A DNA stretch of 64,000 nt from Pseudopelobacter sp964542535 (GTDB lineage Bacteria; Desulfobacterota; Desulfuromonadia; Geobacterales; Pseudopelobacteraceae), in assembly GCA_964542535.1 (NCBI GenBank), contig CAZIUE010000001.1, positions 124,001 to 188,000 of the forward strand, read 5' to 3'. Below, in pieces: positions 1-10,336 of the stretch (its first letter is position 1; each line of letters starts with the position of its first letter). Under the pieces are notes generated by a model. The model saw only the letters and a list, made by a program, of their open reading frames with translations, ran no database searches and was not told the DNA's origin. A program made the translations under genes and the position numbers.

Positions 1-1028
1 CCACGCTCCCCTGGCCTCTGGTGCGAGACTCTGCCGAGCCGCTGGCGGCCGTCACCCTGGTGGTCGTGATCTCCTACGTTTCGCTGATCGTGGGTGAACT
101 GGTGCCCAAGGCCATTGGTTTGCAGTATGCCGATGCCATCGCCCTGCGGGTCGCTCGCCCCATCGATCTCCTCTCCCGGGTGGGAGGCCCGGCGGTGAAC
201 GTGCTGACCGTCTCCAGCAAGGCAGTGATGAAGCTCCTGCGTATCAGCGGCGATCGCCAGGGATTCGTCACCCGGGAAGAATTGCAGCATATTGTTGCCG
301 AGGGGCGCGAGAGCGGGGTCTTCAGTGAGACCGAAACGCAGTACATCCATAACGTGTTCCAGTTCACCCATACCTGCGTGCGCGAGGTCATGGTGCCTCG
401 CACCCGCATGGTCGGTCTGGAGCTGAACGCCTCCCGTGACGAGGTTGTGGCGCTGATTCTGGAGAACATGTATTCCCGCTACCCGGTCTATCGCGGCACC
501 ATCGAGGAGGTGGTGGGGGTGGTGCACGGCAAGGACCTGCTGGGACGCATGGTGGCCGGCGCACCCTTCGATCTCGCCGCCACCATGAAGCCGCCGGTGT
601 TCGTGCCCGAGAGCAAGAAAGTCAACGACCTGCTCAAGGAGATGCAGCGCAGCCAGAATCAGATGGCGCTGGTGGTGGACGAGTACGGCGGCCTGAACGG
701 CCTGGTCACCTCCGAGGATCTGATCGAGGAGCTTCTGGGCGACATCAGGGATGAGCATGATTCCGCTGAGAATGCCGGTATCCAGCGCCAGCCTGACGGT
801 TCCCTGCTGGTGGACGGCTTTCTCTCCATCTTTGACCTGGGAGATTACCTGGAAATCAGGCAGGAAGATGATCTTCCCTATGATACGGTGGCCGGGATGA
901 TCCTGGACGCCCTGGGCCGTTTCCCCCAACGCGGCGAGGAGGTGGAATGGCAGGGCTACCGCTTCATCTGCGAAGATGTCACCAGAACCGCCATTCTGCG
1001 GGTGCGGGTCGTGGCGGCGGGGGAGTGA
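1..1028 (+). CDS. CorC/HlyC-type CBS-domain membrane protein, 5' truncated
   Basis: The reading frame is open to the left window edge, so the true start lies outside. The visible part holds the end of a DUF21 (CNNM) membrane domain with a GELVPK segment, then two CBS repeats (around YPVYRGTIEEVVGVVHGKDL and VVDEYGGLNGLVTSEDL) and a C-terminal CorC_HlyC domain. Members are inner-membrane proteins linked to Mg/Co efflux, with CBS domains that sense adenine nucleotides or Mg. The old label haemolysin is historical. The GTG at 21 lies inside the domain and is not a believable start. The next gene follows after 7 bases, so the two are probably cotranscribed. Confidence 0.9.
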   Translation, partial: TLPWPLVRDSAEPLAAVTLVVVISYVSLIVGELVPKAIGLQYADAIALRVARPIDLLSRVGGPAVNVLTVSSKAVMKLLRISGDRQGFVTREELQHIVAEGRESGVFSETETQYIHNVFQFTHTCVREVMVPRTRMVGLELNASRDEVVALILENMYSRYPVYRGTIEEVVGVVHGKDLLGRMVAGAPFDLAATMKPPVFVPESKKVNDLLKEMQRSQNQMALVVDEYGGLNGLVTSEDLIEELLGDIRDEHDSAENAGIQRQPDGSLLVDGFLSIFDLGDYLEIRQEDDLPYDTVAGMILDALGRFPQRGEEVEWQGYRFICEDVTRTAILRVRVVAAGE

Positions 1029-1035
1029 GCGACCC

Positions 1036-4000
1036 ATGCTCGCGCGCCTGCACATACGCCTGCCCGCCCTGGTGCTGTTCTTCCTGGTTTCGGGGTTGAT
1101 CGGGCTGGCGTTGTTCCTGCCGCGGCTCATGGATGTCAATGCCTACCGCGGCGAGATCATCACCACCCTGCGCCAGGAACTGGGTCGGGAGGTTGGCTTC
1201 GGACAGGGCAGGTTTTCCATGACGTTCGGCCCCACCTTCACCTTCGACAACCTGTCCATCCGGGAGAAGGGTGGCACCGGCGAGTTCCTTGCGGCCAAAC
1301 GGCTCAGCGTGCACCTGGCGCTGCTGCCGCTTCTCAGGAAACACGTGGTGCTGCGCAGCATCGTCGTGGAGGGCGCCCGCATCCGTCTGGAGCGGGATAG
1401 CCGGGGCAGGCTGAACATCGATGACCTGCTGGTGTCCCGTCCCGGCGCCTACCAGTTGCGGCTGCGCAGGCTGCGGTTCAACGGGGGAGTGCTGCACTGG
1501 CGTGACCTTGCCCTGGGCAGGGAACCCTTCCAGGCCGAGGCGCGCATCTCCACCCTGCTGCTGAACGGCGTCCGCCCTGGGCGGAAGGGGAGCCTGAAGC
1601 TGGAGTGCACGCTGCCGGCGCGTTCCGGCGCTCCGGCCCGGGTGGCTTTGGAGGGGAAGGTCAGACTCCCGGACAGCGGAAAACCGCTCTCCGGGTTGGA
1701 GCTTGACCTGGCCGCCACGCTGCACGGGTTCGATGCCGGGCGCTTCTGGCCCTACTACGGCTCCTACCTTCCCTTCGGTCCCACCGGCGGGCGGATTGAC
1801 CTGGCCACCAGCTTCAGGGGCACGCCGCTCCGATTCGACGCCAGGGGAGACCTGCGCCTGGCCAATGCCTCCCTGAACTGGCCCACGGTCTTCCACCATC
1901 CGGTCAATCCCCGCCTGGCACGGCTCCGGTATGAACTGAAGCGGAAGGATGACCTGATCGATATGCCGGTGCTGCACGTTTCCGCCGACGGCTTTACGGT
2001 CCGGGGGAGTTGCCGGATTGAAGAGATGAACGGTCCGGATCCGCGCATCCTGGCCCGGGCCTCATCGGAGCCGTTCCAACTGGAGAGGGTGCGGACCTGG
2101 ATCCCCTACGGCATTATCGCCGATGATGCCTCCCGTTACATCGAAGAGCACATCACCGGCGGCCTGTTCCGGCTGGAGAGCGGCGTCCTGGACGGCAGGA
2201 TCAGCCAGATTGCCCACATGGAACGGGGGACCAACTACAACGTCCTGCGTATCAGGGGCAGGGTGGAACGGGGTGTCGTCAGCTACGGCCCGCGGGTGCC
2301 TGCCTTCACCGGCATCAGCGGCAGGCTGGACCTGGTCGGCAAGGACTTCATTCTCAGTGGGATCAGCGCCAGCTTCGGCGGCTCTCCCTTCCGGCTGGAG
2401 GGACGAATCACCGACTATCCGCTGCACACCCCCTGCGGCTATCCCTTCCGCATGGAGATCACTCCCCGGCCGGCTGAAGTGGCCTGGCTGGCGCGCCTGG
2501 CCGGTAACGACAGGCTGGAATACGTCGGTCCGTCCCGGCTGGTGTTGACCGGGAGCGGCACTACCTCCGCCTATTCCCTCTCGGGCGAATGGGACCTGCG
2601 ACAGGCTTCCTACGCCGCTCCCGGAATCGTGCGCAAGCCCGCGGGAACCCGCAACAGCCTTGCCTTCAGCTCGGTCCTGACGCCCACTTCAACGCGCCTG
2701 AACAGCCTCACCTACGTCCTGCCCCCCCTGGCGGTTTCAGCCTCGGTTCAGCTGGACTACGGAACCACCCCTCGTCTCGCTTTTGAACTGCAAACCAACC
2801 AGTTCCTGCTCAGCGAGGCGCTTCCCGTTCTCCCGCGCTGGCGAACCTATCATCCCCGAGGCAAGGTCCAGGCCCACATCCGGGGCAGCGGCAACCCGGA
2901 GGACCCGGGCTCCCTGGCCTACAGCGGGACAGTGGCGCTGCATTCCTTTTCCTTTCAGCCGGGTGGGGGGCTCAGGCCGGTCAGCAACCTGAACGGTTCG
3001 CTGATCCTCAGGGGCAACGGCCTGGAGACAGCGGACCTGCGCATGCAGTACGGCGCCTCCGCGCTCGCCGGGCAGGGGCGCATCGCCAGCCTGGCCGATC
3101 CCCGGCTGGAGCTCAGTCTCTCCTCTCCGCTGTTCCATCTGCGCGACCTTTCGTCCTCCGTTGCCCGTCCCGATGCGGTTATCAGGGGAATGGCGGCATC
3201 CTTTACCCTTCGGGGCAACGACTGCGTGATCCGTTCCCTGACCGGACAGCTCGGCTCCACCAGCTTCGGCATCAGCGGCAGCTACACGGGGGGGGGCGTC
3301 CCTATGGCCGACCTGGTTCTCAATGCGCGCCACCTGGATTTGGATGAACTCCTGCTGGTCGCTGGGACGGGGCTGGAGGGGGGAAATGGGGGAACCGGGA
3401 CTGATCTGCGCCTGCGGGTCATTGCGGATGAATGCTCCTACAACAAGGTTCGCCTGAACCGTGTGGGGATCAATCTCTCCCGCGACAGCGGCGTCACCTA
3501 CGTCCATGACCTCCAGGCCGGTCTCTACGGCGGCAGGCTCGACGCCAAGGGGAGGATCGCTTCCGACGGCAACCGCATCAACCGCTACGACCTGAACCTG
3601 AAGCTTGACAAAGTCGATGCCTCCCACCTCCTGCGCGACCTCGACATCTCCCGCGAGGTGACCGGCAGTCTCAGTCTTCAGGGAAACCTCACCGCCCGCG
3701 GTTCCACCATGACCGACATCAAACGCAGCGCCCTGGGTAACCTGCGCCTGCACCTGGAAGAGGGCAAGCTGCGGAAGTTCAACGTGCTCTCCAAGCTCTT
3801 CTCCCTGCTGAACCTGTCCCAGCTGCTCAAGTTCCAGCTGCCCGACATGGTGCAGGGAGGCATGCCCTACGAGGTCATCAAGGGAAGCTTCTCGGTGAAG
3901 GATGGTACCCTGGCAACCCAGGATCTGTTCATCAGGAGCGATGCCATCAACATCTCGGTGGTCGGGAGCACGGACATCGTCAGGGAGGTGCTGGATTTCA

Positions 4001-4254
4001 CCATCGGCGTCCAGCCGCTCCAGACCGTGGACAAGCTGGTCAACCGCATTCCGGTGGTGGGATGGCTTTTGACCGGCAAGGGGGGATCGGTTGTGACCGC
4101 CTATTTCGAGGCCCGGGGAACCTGGGCCGACCCGCAGGTGAAATCGGTCTCTGCCAAGTCCCTGTCACGGGGAGCCTGGAACGTCTTCCGGAGGGTCTTC
4201 GAGCTTCCCGTGCGGCTTTTCTCCGATACGGGCGAAGTGCTTCTGGGACAGTGA
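1036..4254 (+). CDS. AsmA-like envelope protein
   Basis: A 1072-residue protein with one N-terminal membrane anchor (about residues 7-27), a typical AsmA start (MDVNAYRGEIITTLRQELGR) and an AsmA_2-type C-terminal region (about 850-1050). AsmA-like proteins are long periplasmic beta-rich proteins anchored in the inner membrane. Several act in lipid transfer to, or organisation of, the outer membrane. The ATG at 1036 is chosen because it directly precedes the hydrophobic anchor; an upstream in-frame GTG at 976 would overlap the CBS gene by 53 bases. The exact role of this paralogue cannot be read from sequence. Confidence 0.82.
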   Translation: MLARLHIRLPALVLFFLVSGLIGLALFLPRLMDVNAYRGEIITTLRQELGREVGFGQGRFSMTFGPTFTFDNLSIREKGGTGEFLAAKRLSVHLALLPLLRKHVVLRSIVVEGARIRLERDSRGRLNIDDLLVSRPGAYQLRLRRLRFNGGVLHWRDLALGREPFQAEARISTLLLNGVRPGRKGSLKLECTLPARSGAPARVALEGKVRLPDSGKPLSGLELDLAATLHGFDAGRFWPYYGSYLPFGPTGGRIDLATSFRGTPLRFDARGDLRLANASLNWPTVFHHPVNPRLARLRYELKRKDDLIDMPVLHVSADGFTVRGSCRIEEMNGPDPRILARASSEPFQLERVRTWIPYGIIADDASRYIEEHITGGLFRLESGVLDGRISQIAHMERGTNYNVLRIRGRVERGVVSYGPRVPAFTGISGRLDLVGKDFILSGISASFGGSPFRLEGRITDYPLHTPCGYPFRMEITPRPAEVAWLARLAGNDRLEYVGPSRLVLTGSGTTSAYSLSGEWDLRQASYAAPGIVRKPAGTRNSLAFSSVLTPTSTRLNSLTYVLPPLAVSASVQLDYGTTPRLAFELQTNQFLLSEALPVLPRWRTYHPRGKVQAHIRGSGNPEDPGSLAYSGTVALHSFSFQPGGGLRPVSNLNGSLILRGNGLETADLRMQYGASALAGQGRIASLADPRLELSLSSPLFHLRDLSSSVARPDAVIRGMAASFTLRGNDCVIRSLTGQLGSTSFGISGSYTGGGVPMADLVLNARHLDLDELLLVAGTGLEGGNGGTGTDLRLRVIADECSYNKVRLNRVGINLSRDSGVTYVHDLQAGLYGGRLDAKGRIASDGNRINRYDLNLKLDKVDASHLLRDLDISREVTGSLSLQGNLTARGSTMTDIKRSALGNLRLHLEEGKLRKFNVLSKLFSLLNLSQLLKFQLPDMVQGGMPYEVIKGSFSVKDGTLATQDLFIRSDAINISVVGSTDIVREVLDFTIGVQPLQTVDKLVNRIPVVGWLLTGKGGSVVTAYFEARGTWADPQVKSVSAKSLSRGAWNVFRRVFELPVRLFSDTGEVLLGQ

Positions 4255-4412
4255 TTCCTTTTCCTGCTCAAGACACACTCTCCGCTGACTCGTCGACGGC
4301 TCCTTACCATTCCCTTTCTCGATTTCCCTCTCCCTCCGGGGGAGGGCCTCCGCGTCGGCGGATTATGCTTGCGCCTCTGGTCCGGTATGTGGTATGAGAG
4401 GTGAAAATTTAT

Positions 4413-4427
4413 CTTAACGGTGTTAAG
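4413..4427. promoter_or_regulatory. Inverted repeat, probable TetR autoregulatory operator
   Basis: CTTAAC-GGT-GTTAAG is a perfect 6-base inverted repeat ending one base before the ATG of the TetR-family gene at 4429. TetR proteins commonly repress their own gene through such palindromes. I did not find a clear second copy in front of the cyclase or efflux genes. Confidence 0.5.
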
Positions 4428-4428
4428 T

Positions 4429-5040
4429 ATGGGCTTCAAGGAACGGCGGCACAGGCAGAGGGAGGAGTTCAGGGCCGAGATCCTCGCGGCGGCACTGGAT
4501 CTGTTTTCCCGTGAAGGGTATGCCGGTTTCTCCATGCGCAAGCTGGCGGCCCGGATCGAACATTCCCCTACGACCATCTATCTCTATTTTCGCGACAAGG
4601 ACGATCTGCTTTTCCATATCTGCGAAAACTACTATGTCGCGCTTCTCAGGGACCTGGGGCGCATCAGGGGTGAGGGAGCGACACCGGAGCAGACCCTGCG
4701 GGCAATTCTGCTCAACTACATCCACTCCGGACTGGCCAATCCCGAGCTGTACAAGGTGGTGTTCTTCTCCAATCCGCAGGTGTACGGCAGGCCGGAGGAG
4801 TACGCCTCCCGGGATACCATGTCCCTGCGGTGCTGGACCGCAACCTGCGAGGTGATCAATGAATGTATCGCCGACGGTACCCTGCGGCAGGTGGACGGCG
4901 ACACACTGGCCATCGTGTTCTGGAGCGCCGTGCACGGCCTGGTTTCGAGCCTGATCTTTACCAAGGATTTTCCCATGCCCGACGCGGATGTGATGGCGGA
5001 CATGCTCATCGGGGGGCTGCTGCGGGGCTACGGTGGCTGA
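4429..5040 (+). CDS. TetR-family transcriptional regulator
   Basis: A 203-residue regulator. The N-terminal helix-turn-helix (about residues 15-60; FSMRKLAARIEHSPTTIYLYF) matches the TetR signature, and the C-terminal ligand domain is variable. An in-frame GTG at 4420 exists but lies inside the palindromic operator, so the ATG at 4429 is preferred; neither start has a strong ribosome binding site. The gene precedes a squalene-hopene cyclase and an RND efflux operon on the same strand. Efflux operons are often controlled by adjacent TetR repressors, so these are plausible targets, but this is inferred from position. Confidence 0.88.
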   Translation: MGFKERRHRQREEFRAEILAAALDLFSREGYAGFSMRKLAARIEHSPTTIYLYFRDKDDLLFHICENYYVALLRDLGRIRGEGATPEQTLRAILLNYIHSGLANPELYKVVFFSNPQVYGRPEEYASRDTMSLRCWTATCEVINECIADGTLRQVDGDTLAIVFWSAVHGLVSSLIFTKDFPMPDADVMADMLIGGLLRGYGG

Positions 5041-5189
5041 TGGTTGTTACGGCGCCGACCACCTCCGGTCCGTCACCTTCTTGATGAGGGGGACAGGGCC
5101 ATCGGGCTGAAGGCCCGCGTCAGACGTTTTTTTTTGTGCAGGAGGTTAGTGTTGTTAATAATAAAGATTGTTGTTATTGAGGCTTGGCC

Positions 5190-7355
5190 ATGAATCGGCC
5201 AGCCATCCCTTCGTTGAGCGTCATCAACGGCGGCAAAAAGAGCGGCACCGAAGAGTCCGGAAGAAGCGGTCGTCGGGACCCGGACCGGCTGGACGGCCTG
5301 GTCGGGAGCGCGTCGGCCCTGCTGGCTTCGCGGCAGCAGGAGGACGGGCACTGGGTCTTCGACCTGGAGGCGGATGTCACCATTCCGGCGGAATACGTGA
5401 TGCTGCGGCGCTTCATCGGCACTCCCCTGGATTCCGACGCGGTCTCGCGGCTTTCGACCTACCTGTTGGAACGGCAGTTGCCTGACGGCGGCTGGCCGCT
5501 GTACGCCGTTGACGGCGATGCCAACATCAGCGCCAGCGTCAAGGCCTATTTCGCCCTCAAGCTGCTGGGACACGACAAGGGCGCACCCCACATGGTCAGG
5601 GCGCGACGGATGATACTGGCGCTGGGAGGGGCGGAGCGGTGCAACGTGTTCACCCGGATCACCCTGGCGCTGTTCGGCCAAGTCCCCTGGCACACGCCGC
5701 CGGCCATGCCGGTGGAGATCATGCTGCTGCCCGGATGGTTCTTCTTTCACCTGAGCAAGGTTGCCTACTGGTCGCGGACGGTGATTGTGCCGCTGCTGAT
5801 CCTGTACGCCACGCAGCCGGTCTGCCGCCTGGGCTACGGCGAAGGGATCGCAGAACTGTTCAGGACTCCGCCGGACAAGCTGGGCCACCTGGACGGATTC
5901 CGTCGCCAGGCCTGGCGCAAGAACGTTTTCATCCTGCTGGACCGCCTGCTCAAACGCTGCATGGGGCTGATTCCCGGCCGTGTCAGGCGGCGCGCCCTGG
6001 ATGAGGCGGAGCGCTGGACCCGGGAACGGATGCAGGGGGATGGGGGGATCGGCGCCATCTATCCCGCCATGGCGAATGCGGTCATGGCCCTGAAGACCCT
6101 GGGATGCGGCGAGAATGACCCCGATTACCAGCGCGGCCTGCGGGCCATCGACCGGCTGCTGATCCACACCGAACAGGCTCAGGTTGTCCTGCCGGACGAC
6201 GGTGCGGCTATGCACGTCACGCTGGCCGCTACAGGCTCCAGCGCCGCCGCCGAGCTGTATCCCGCGCCCCTCGGCGAGGGGGCGGAAAAGCGTTCTTTCA
6301 GCTTCTGCCAGCCCTGCACCTCCCCTGTCTGGGACACGGCCCTGAGTCTCACGGCTCTGTGCGAGGCCCAGGCCGGGGGCTTCTCTCCGGACAGGGCCAT
6401 GGAATGGCTCTTCAGCCAGCAGATCAGCACGCCGGGTGACTGGTCGGAGCGGTGCTCCGGTCTGGAGTGCGGCGGCTGGGCCTTCCAGTACGAGAATGCC
6501 CTTTACCCGGACGTGGACGATACCTCCAAGGTGCTGATGAGCCTCTTTCGCGCCGGAGCGCTGGACAGGCCGGAGTACCGGGAGAAGATCGCGCGGGCCG
6601 TCAGGTGGGTGCTGGGCATGCAGAGTTCCGACGGCGGCTGGGGCGCCTTTGATGTGGACAACAACCACCTCTACCTGAACGACATCCCCTTTGCCGATCA
6701 TGGCGCGCTGCTGGATCCCAGTACCGCCGACCTGACCGGACGGTGCATCGAGATGCTGGGCATGCTCGGCCATGGCCCCGACTTCCCCCCCATTGCCCGG
6801 GGAATCGCTTTTCTGCGGCGGGAGCAGGAACCGTTCGGCGGCTGGTTCGGACGCTGGGGGGTGAACTACATCTACGGCACCTGGTCGGTCCTGTCCGGGT
6901 TGAATCAGGCCGGCGAGGACATGGGAGCCCCCTATGTCAGGAGAGGGGTGGAGTGGCTGATCTCGTGCCAGAACGACGACGGCGGCTGGGGTGAAACCTG
7001 CGCCAGCTATGACGATCCCTCCCTGGCGGGCAGTGGTGCCAGCACCGCTTCCCAGACCGCCTGGGCGCTTCTGGGGCTGCTGGCGGCCGGCGAAGCGAAT
7101 CATGCCGCGGTAAAGGCGGGGGTCAGCTATCTTACGGAACGCTTCAATGACGGCTGGGACGAGCGGTACTTCACCGGCACCGGGTTTCCGCGGGTATTCT
7201 ACCTGCGCTACCACGGTTACAGCCTGTTCTTCCCCGTTTGGGCACTGGGGGTGTATGCACGCCACCGGAAGGGGGAAACAACTGCCCAGGAACGTGTGCG
7301 GGAACACAGTGTCAGGGGCATGCACTCCTGGCTGGCGGATGAATGTGGCTGGTGA
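5190..7355 (+). CDS. shc: Squalene-hopene cyclase
   Basis: A 721-residue class II triterpene cyclase that converts squalene to hopene/diplopterol, the first step to bacterial hopanoids. It carries the catalytic DVDDTS (DXDD) motif at about residue 441 and several QW repeats (QEDGHW, DGGWPLY, QSSDGGWGAF, GGWFGRWGVNYIYGTW, QNDDGGWGE). It is longer than the roughly 630-residue Alicyclobacillus enzyme because of an N-terminal extension. The ATG at 5190 has GAGG seven bases upstream and is preferred over the TTG at 5184. No hpn genes adjoin it; the following genes encode an efflux system. Confidence 0.96.
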   Translation: MNRPAIPSLSVINGGKKSGTEESGRSGRRDPDRLDGLVGSASALLASRQQEDGHWVFDLEADVTIPAEYVMLRRFIGTPLDSDAVSRLSTYLLERQLPDGGWPLYAVDGDANISASVKAYFALKLLGHDKGAPHMVRARRMILALGGAERCNVFTRITLALFGQVPWHTPPAMPVEIMLLPGWFFFHLSKVAYWSRTVIVPLLILYATQPVCRLGYGEGIAELFRTPPDKLGHLDGFRRQAWRKNVFILLDRLLKRCMGLIPGRVRRRALDEAERWTRERMQGDGGIGAIYPAMANAVMALKTLGCGENDPDYQRGLRAIDRLLIHTEQAQVVLPDDGAAMHVTLAATGSSAAAELYPAPLGEGAEKRSFSFCQPCTSPVWDTALSLTALCEAQAGGFSPDRAMEWLFSQQISTPGDWSERCSGLECGGWAFQYENALYPDVDDTSKVLMSLFRAGALDRPEYREKIARAVRWVLGMQSSDGGWGAFDVDNNHLYLNDIPFADHGALLDPSTADLTGRCIEMLGMLGHGPDFPPIARGIAFLRREQEPFGGWFGRWGVNYIYGTWSVLSGLNQAGEDMGAPYVRRGVEWLISCQNDDGGWGETCASYDDPSLAGSGASTASQTAWALLGLLAAGEANHAAVKAGVSYLTERFNDGWDERYFTGTGFPRVFYLRYHGYSLFFPVWALGVYARHRKGETTAQERVREHSVRGMHSWLADECGW

Positions 7356-7523
7356 ACGGCGCGCTCGTGTGTATTGCACTCGCGGGCGACATGGGCTAAA
7401 CTGCGCCCCGCCCCCGAGGAGTTGCAACGGTTTGGCGAGAAGTGGCTGCCCCATGAGCGGAACCACGGAACCGGTGCAGGCTCCCGTGATTAACCGCTTT
7501 TTCAAGGTGAAAGGCAACGATCG

Positions 7524-9044
7524 ATGAACGTTTTCCCGCGGTGCATTCTGCGTCAGGTGACACGGGGCGTACTCCCCGTAGCTGTTGCCGCTCTTGGGGC
7601 GGGATGTATGGTCGGCCCCGATTTCCGTCCCCCCGTTGAAACGCTTCCTTCCGGCTATACCGCCGCGCCCTTGCCTGGCCTGGCCGGGCAAGGGAAACAT
7701 GATGGGCCCGAGAAACAGATCCTGCTTCCGGGTCGCGAACTTCCCGCCCAGTGGTGGCGGCTGTTCCGCAATCAGGAACTGGACCTCCTGATCCGCCAGG
7801 CCCTGAAAGAAAGCCCCACCCTGGCGGCGGCGGAAGCGGCCCTGCGCCAGGCCGAGGAGAATCTGACCGCCCGGAGCGGCTCGGTCTACTATCCCTCCCT
7901 TGACGCCTCCCTCTCCGGAACGCGCCAGAAGGTGTCCCGGGCCGCCAGCGGCCAGCCGGGCCGTGGCGGCCTGACCTACGGCCTGTACAACGCATCCCTG
8001 GTGGTCTCCTACAACCTGGATCTGTTCGGCGGCGGCCGGCGGGAGTTGGAGGAACTGCGCTCCCAGGTGGATTACCAGCGTTTCCAGCTGGAGGCGGCCC
8101 ATCTGGCCCTCTCCGCCAATATCGTCACCACCGTGGTCAGGGAAGCCTCGCTGCGGGAACAGTTGGCCACCACCCGGGAGATGCTGGGAGTGCAGCAGCA
8201 GCTGCGCGACCTGGTGGAACGCCAGCTCCGGCTGGGGGGGACGACCCGGGTCGAACTGCTCAGCCAGGAGAATCAGGTGGCCCAGCTGCGGGCCAGCCTG
8301 CCCCTGCTGGAGAAGGAGCTGGCTCTGACCCGTAACCAGCTGGCACTGTACTGCGCCCGGTTTCCCGGACAGTCCGGGTTGCCTGAGTTCCACCTGGATC
8401 AGCTGCGGCTGCCGTCCGAGCTCCCCCTTTCCCTCCCCTCATCCCTGGCTCGCCAGCGCCCCGATATCCGCGCGGCGGAGGAGTTGCTCCATGCCGCCTG
8501 CGCCCGGGTCGGGGTAGCCACCGCCGACCTCTACCCCCAGATCACTCTCAGCGGCGGAGCAGGTGCCCAGGCCGCCACCCTGGGGAAACTGCTCAGCAGC
8601 GCCAGCCCGGTCTGGAGCCTGGGCACCGGACTGCTGCAACCTCTGTTCCGCGGCGGCGAGCTGACCGCACGGCGGCGGGCGGCCCTGGCCGCCTACGACC
8701 AGGCCGGTGCCCGTTACCGGGAGGTACTGCTGCAGTCGTTCCAGAACGTTGCCGATGTGTTGCATGCCCTGGAGTGTGATGGAGACGCTCTGACGGCCCA
8801 GGAGGAGAACGAGCGGACGGCCCGCGAAACCCTGGATCTGACGCGCCGCCAGTTCGAGATCGGCGCCAGCACCTACCTGCTGCTGCTCAATGCCCAGCGC
8901 CAGCACCAGCAGGCACGTATCGGCCTGATCCAGGCCAGGGCCGCCCGCCTGGCGGACAGCGCCGCCCTGTTCCAGGCCCTGGGGGGCGGCTGGTGGAACC
9001 GGGAGGGCGAAACGGTGCCTCCCTCTGAACAGGTGAAGGAGTGA
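7524..9044 (+). CDS. RND-type outer-membrane efflux lipoprotein (NodT/OprM family)
   Basis: A 506-residue outer-membrane factor that forms the exit duct of a tripartite pump. The N-terminus is a lipoprotein signal with lipobox LGAGC (Cys28), followed by the MVGPDFRPP start typical of NodT/OprM proteins. Two OEP repeats follow, each rich in alpha-helical barrel residues (PTLAAAEAALRQAEEN; RPDIRAAEELLHAACARVGVATADLYPQI). It is the first gene of the outer-membrane factor, adaptor, pump set; the adaptor starts 169 bases downstream. Confidence 0.93.
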   Translation: MNVFPRCILRQVTRGVLPVAVAALGAGCMVGPDFRPPVETLPSGYTAAPLPGLAGQGKHDGPEKQILLPGRELPAQWWRLFRNQELDLLIRQALKESPTLAAAEAALRQAEENLTARSGSVYYPSLDASLSGTRQKVSRAASGQPGRGGLTYGLYNASLVVSYNLDLFGGGRRELEELRSQVDYQRFQLEAAHLALSANIVTTVVREASLREQLATTREMLGVQQQLRDLVERQLRLGGTTRVELLSQENQVAQLRASLPLLEKELALTRNQLALYCARFPGQSGLPEFHLDQLRLPSELPLSLPSSLARQRPDIRAAEELLHAACARVGVATADLYPQITLSGGAGAQAATLGKLLSSASPVWSLGTGLLQPLFRGGELTARRRAALAAYDQAGARYREVLLQSFQNVADVLHALECDGDALTAQEENERTARETLDLTRRQFEIGASTYLLLLNAQRQHQQARIGLIQARAARLADSAALFQALGGGWWNREGETVPPSEQVKE

Positions 9045-9213
9045 ATTACCCCCTCCCTCTAGCCGTCCCCCGAAACTACTCTCACATGAAGGCACGAAGC
9101 TTATCAGGGGCGGAGCGAATGATTACCACCGGTTGTCGTCCACTGTGCCGCGCCTTCGCGTTGGTACGTTTTTTGGTAAGTCAACTCCACCTATCCAGCG
9201 GAGATCACACCAG

Positions 9214-10332
9214 ATGAAGAAACGAATACTGTTCGCCGTACTCGGCCTGCTCGTCGTCATCGCCATTCTGGCCGGCGTCAAGGCCCTGCAGATCAGGGCC
9301 ATGGTCAACCAGGGCAAGGCCTTTGTGCCCCCCCCCGAGACCGTCACCACGGCGCTGGTGGCCACGGACAGCTGGGTCGCGGACCTGAGCGCCGTGGGAA
9401 GCCTGAGCGCGGTGCAGGGGGTGTCCGTTGCGGCGGAACTGCCGGGCAAGGTGGTGGCGATCGCCTTCCGGTCGGGGAGTACGGTCAGGAAAGGGGACCT
9501 GCTGGTGCGGCAGGATGTGAGCTTCGAGGAGGCCCAGCTTCCGGGGCTTCTGGCCCAGGTCAGGCTGGCCCGGGCCGAACTGGAGCGGGCCAGGCGGATG
9601 GTGGGGGAGAAGATCATCTCCCAGTCCGACTATGACCGCGCCGCGGCAGCCCATGACCAGGCCCTCTCCCAGCTGGATACCGTGCGCGCGACCATTGCCA
9701 AGAAGACCATCCGCGCCCCGTTCAGCGGCAGGATCGGCATCCGTCAGGTCAACCTGGGACAGATCCTCAGGGAGGGGGATGCCATCGTCACCCTGCAGAG
9801 CCTGGACCCGATTCACGTGGATTTTTCACTGCCCCAGCAGCATCTGGCCCGGCTGCGCACCGGCCAAACCGTGCGCCTGACCTGCGACGCCCTGCCGGAT
9901 GAGACCTTCTCGGGGCGTGTCAGCGCCATCACGCCGCTGGTGGACGCGGAGACCAGAAACCTGAGCGTGCAGGCCACCGTTTCCAACCCGAGCGAGCGGC
10001 TGCGGCCGGGCATGTTCGTCACGGTGGCGCTGGGGCTGTCGGAGCAGCGGCCGGTGCGGGTCATCCCCGCCACGGCGGTGCTGTACGCCCCCTACGGCGA
10101 CTCGGTCTTCGTGGTGGAGCAGGCAAAGGATCGCAAGGGGAAACAGCTGCGCCAGCAGTTCGTGCGGCTGGGAGAGAAACGGGGCGACCTGGTGGCGGTC
10201 ACCGCCGGACTGAAGGGGGGCGAGACCCTGGTCAGCACCGGGGTGTTCAAGCTGCGCAACGGCCAGACGGTGGTGGTGGACAACCGGCTGGCTCCGCGCT
10301 TCTCCGGCTCGCCCCGGCCGGAGAACAACTGA
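9214..10332 (+). CDS. RND efflux periplasmic adaptor (membrane fusion protein)
   Basis: A 372-residue HlyD/AcrA-type adaptor with one N-terminal membrane segment, a lipoyl/barrel-sandwich domain (ELPGKVVAIAFRSGSTVRKGDLL), a coiled-coil hairpin (about residues 105-150), a second lipoyl half (IRAPFSGRIGIRQVNLGQIL) and a beta-barrel. It links the inner-membrane pump to the outer-membrane factor. The ATG at 9214 is chosen for its hydrophobic N-terminus and a GGAG ten bases upstream; a longer in-frame start at 9133 adds 27 non-conserved residues. Four bases separate it from the pump gene. Confidence 0.94.
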   Translation: MKKRILFAVLGLLVVIAILAGVKALQIRAMVNQGKAFVPPPETVTTALVATDSWVADLSAVGSLSAVQGVSVAAELPGKVVAIAFRSGSTVRKGDLLVRQDVSFEEAQLPGLLAQVRLARAELERARRMVGEKIISQSDYDRAAAAHDQALSQLDTVRATIAKKTIRAPFSGRIGIRQVNLGQILREGDAIVTLQSLDPIHVDFSLPQQHLARLRTGQTVRLTCDALPDETFSGRVSAITPLVDAETRNLSVQATVSNPSERLRPGMFVTVALGLSEQRPVRVIPATAVLYAPYGDSVFVVEQAKDRKGKQLRQQFVRLGEKRGDLVAVTAGLKGGETLVSTGVFKLRNGQTVVVDNRLAPRFSGSPRPENN

Positions 10333-10336
10333 CGCC

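Noticed and set aside
5073..8393. A 1106-codon minus-strand open frame across the cyclase and efflux genes
   Set aside because: It is antisense to two well-supported genes and reflects GC-rich third positions; it has no domain or start signal.
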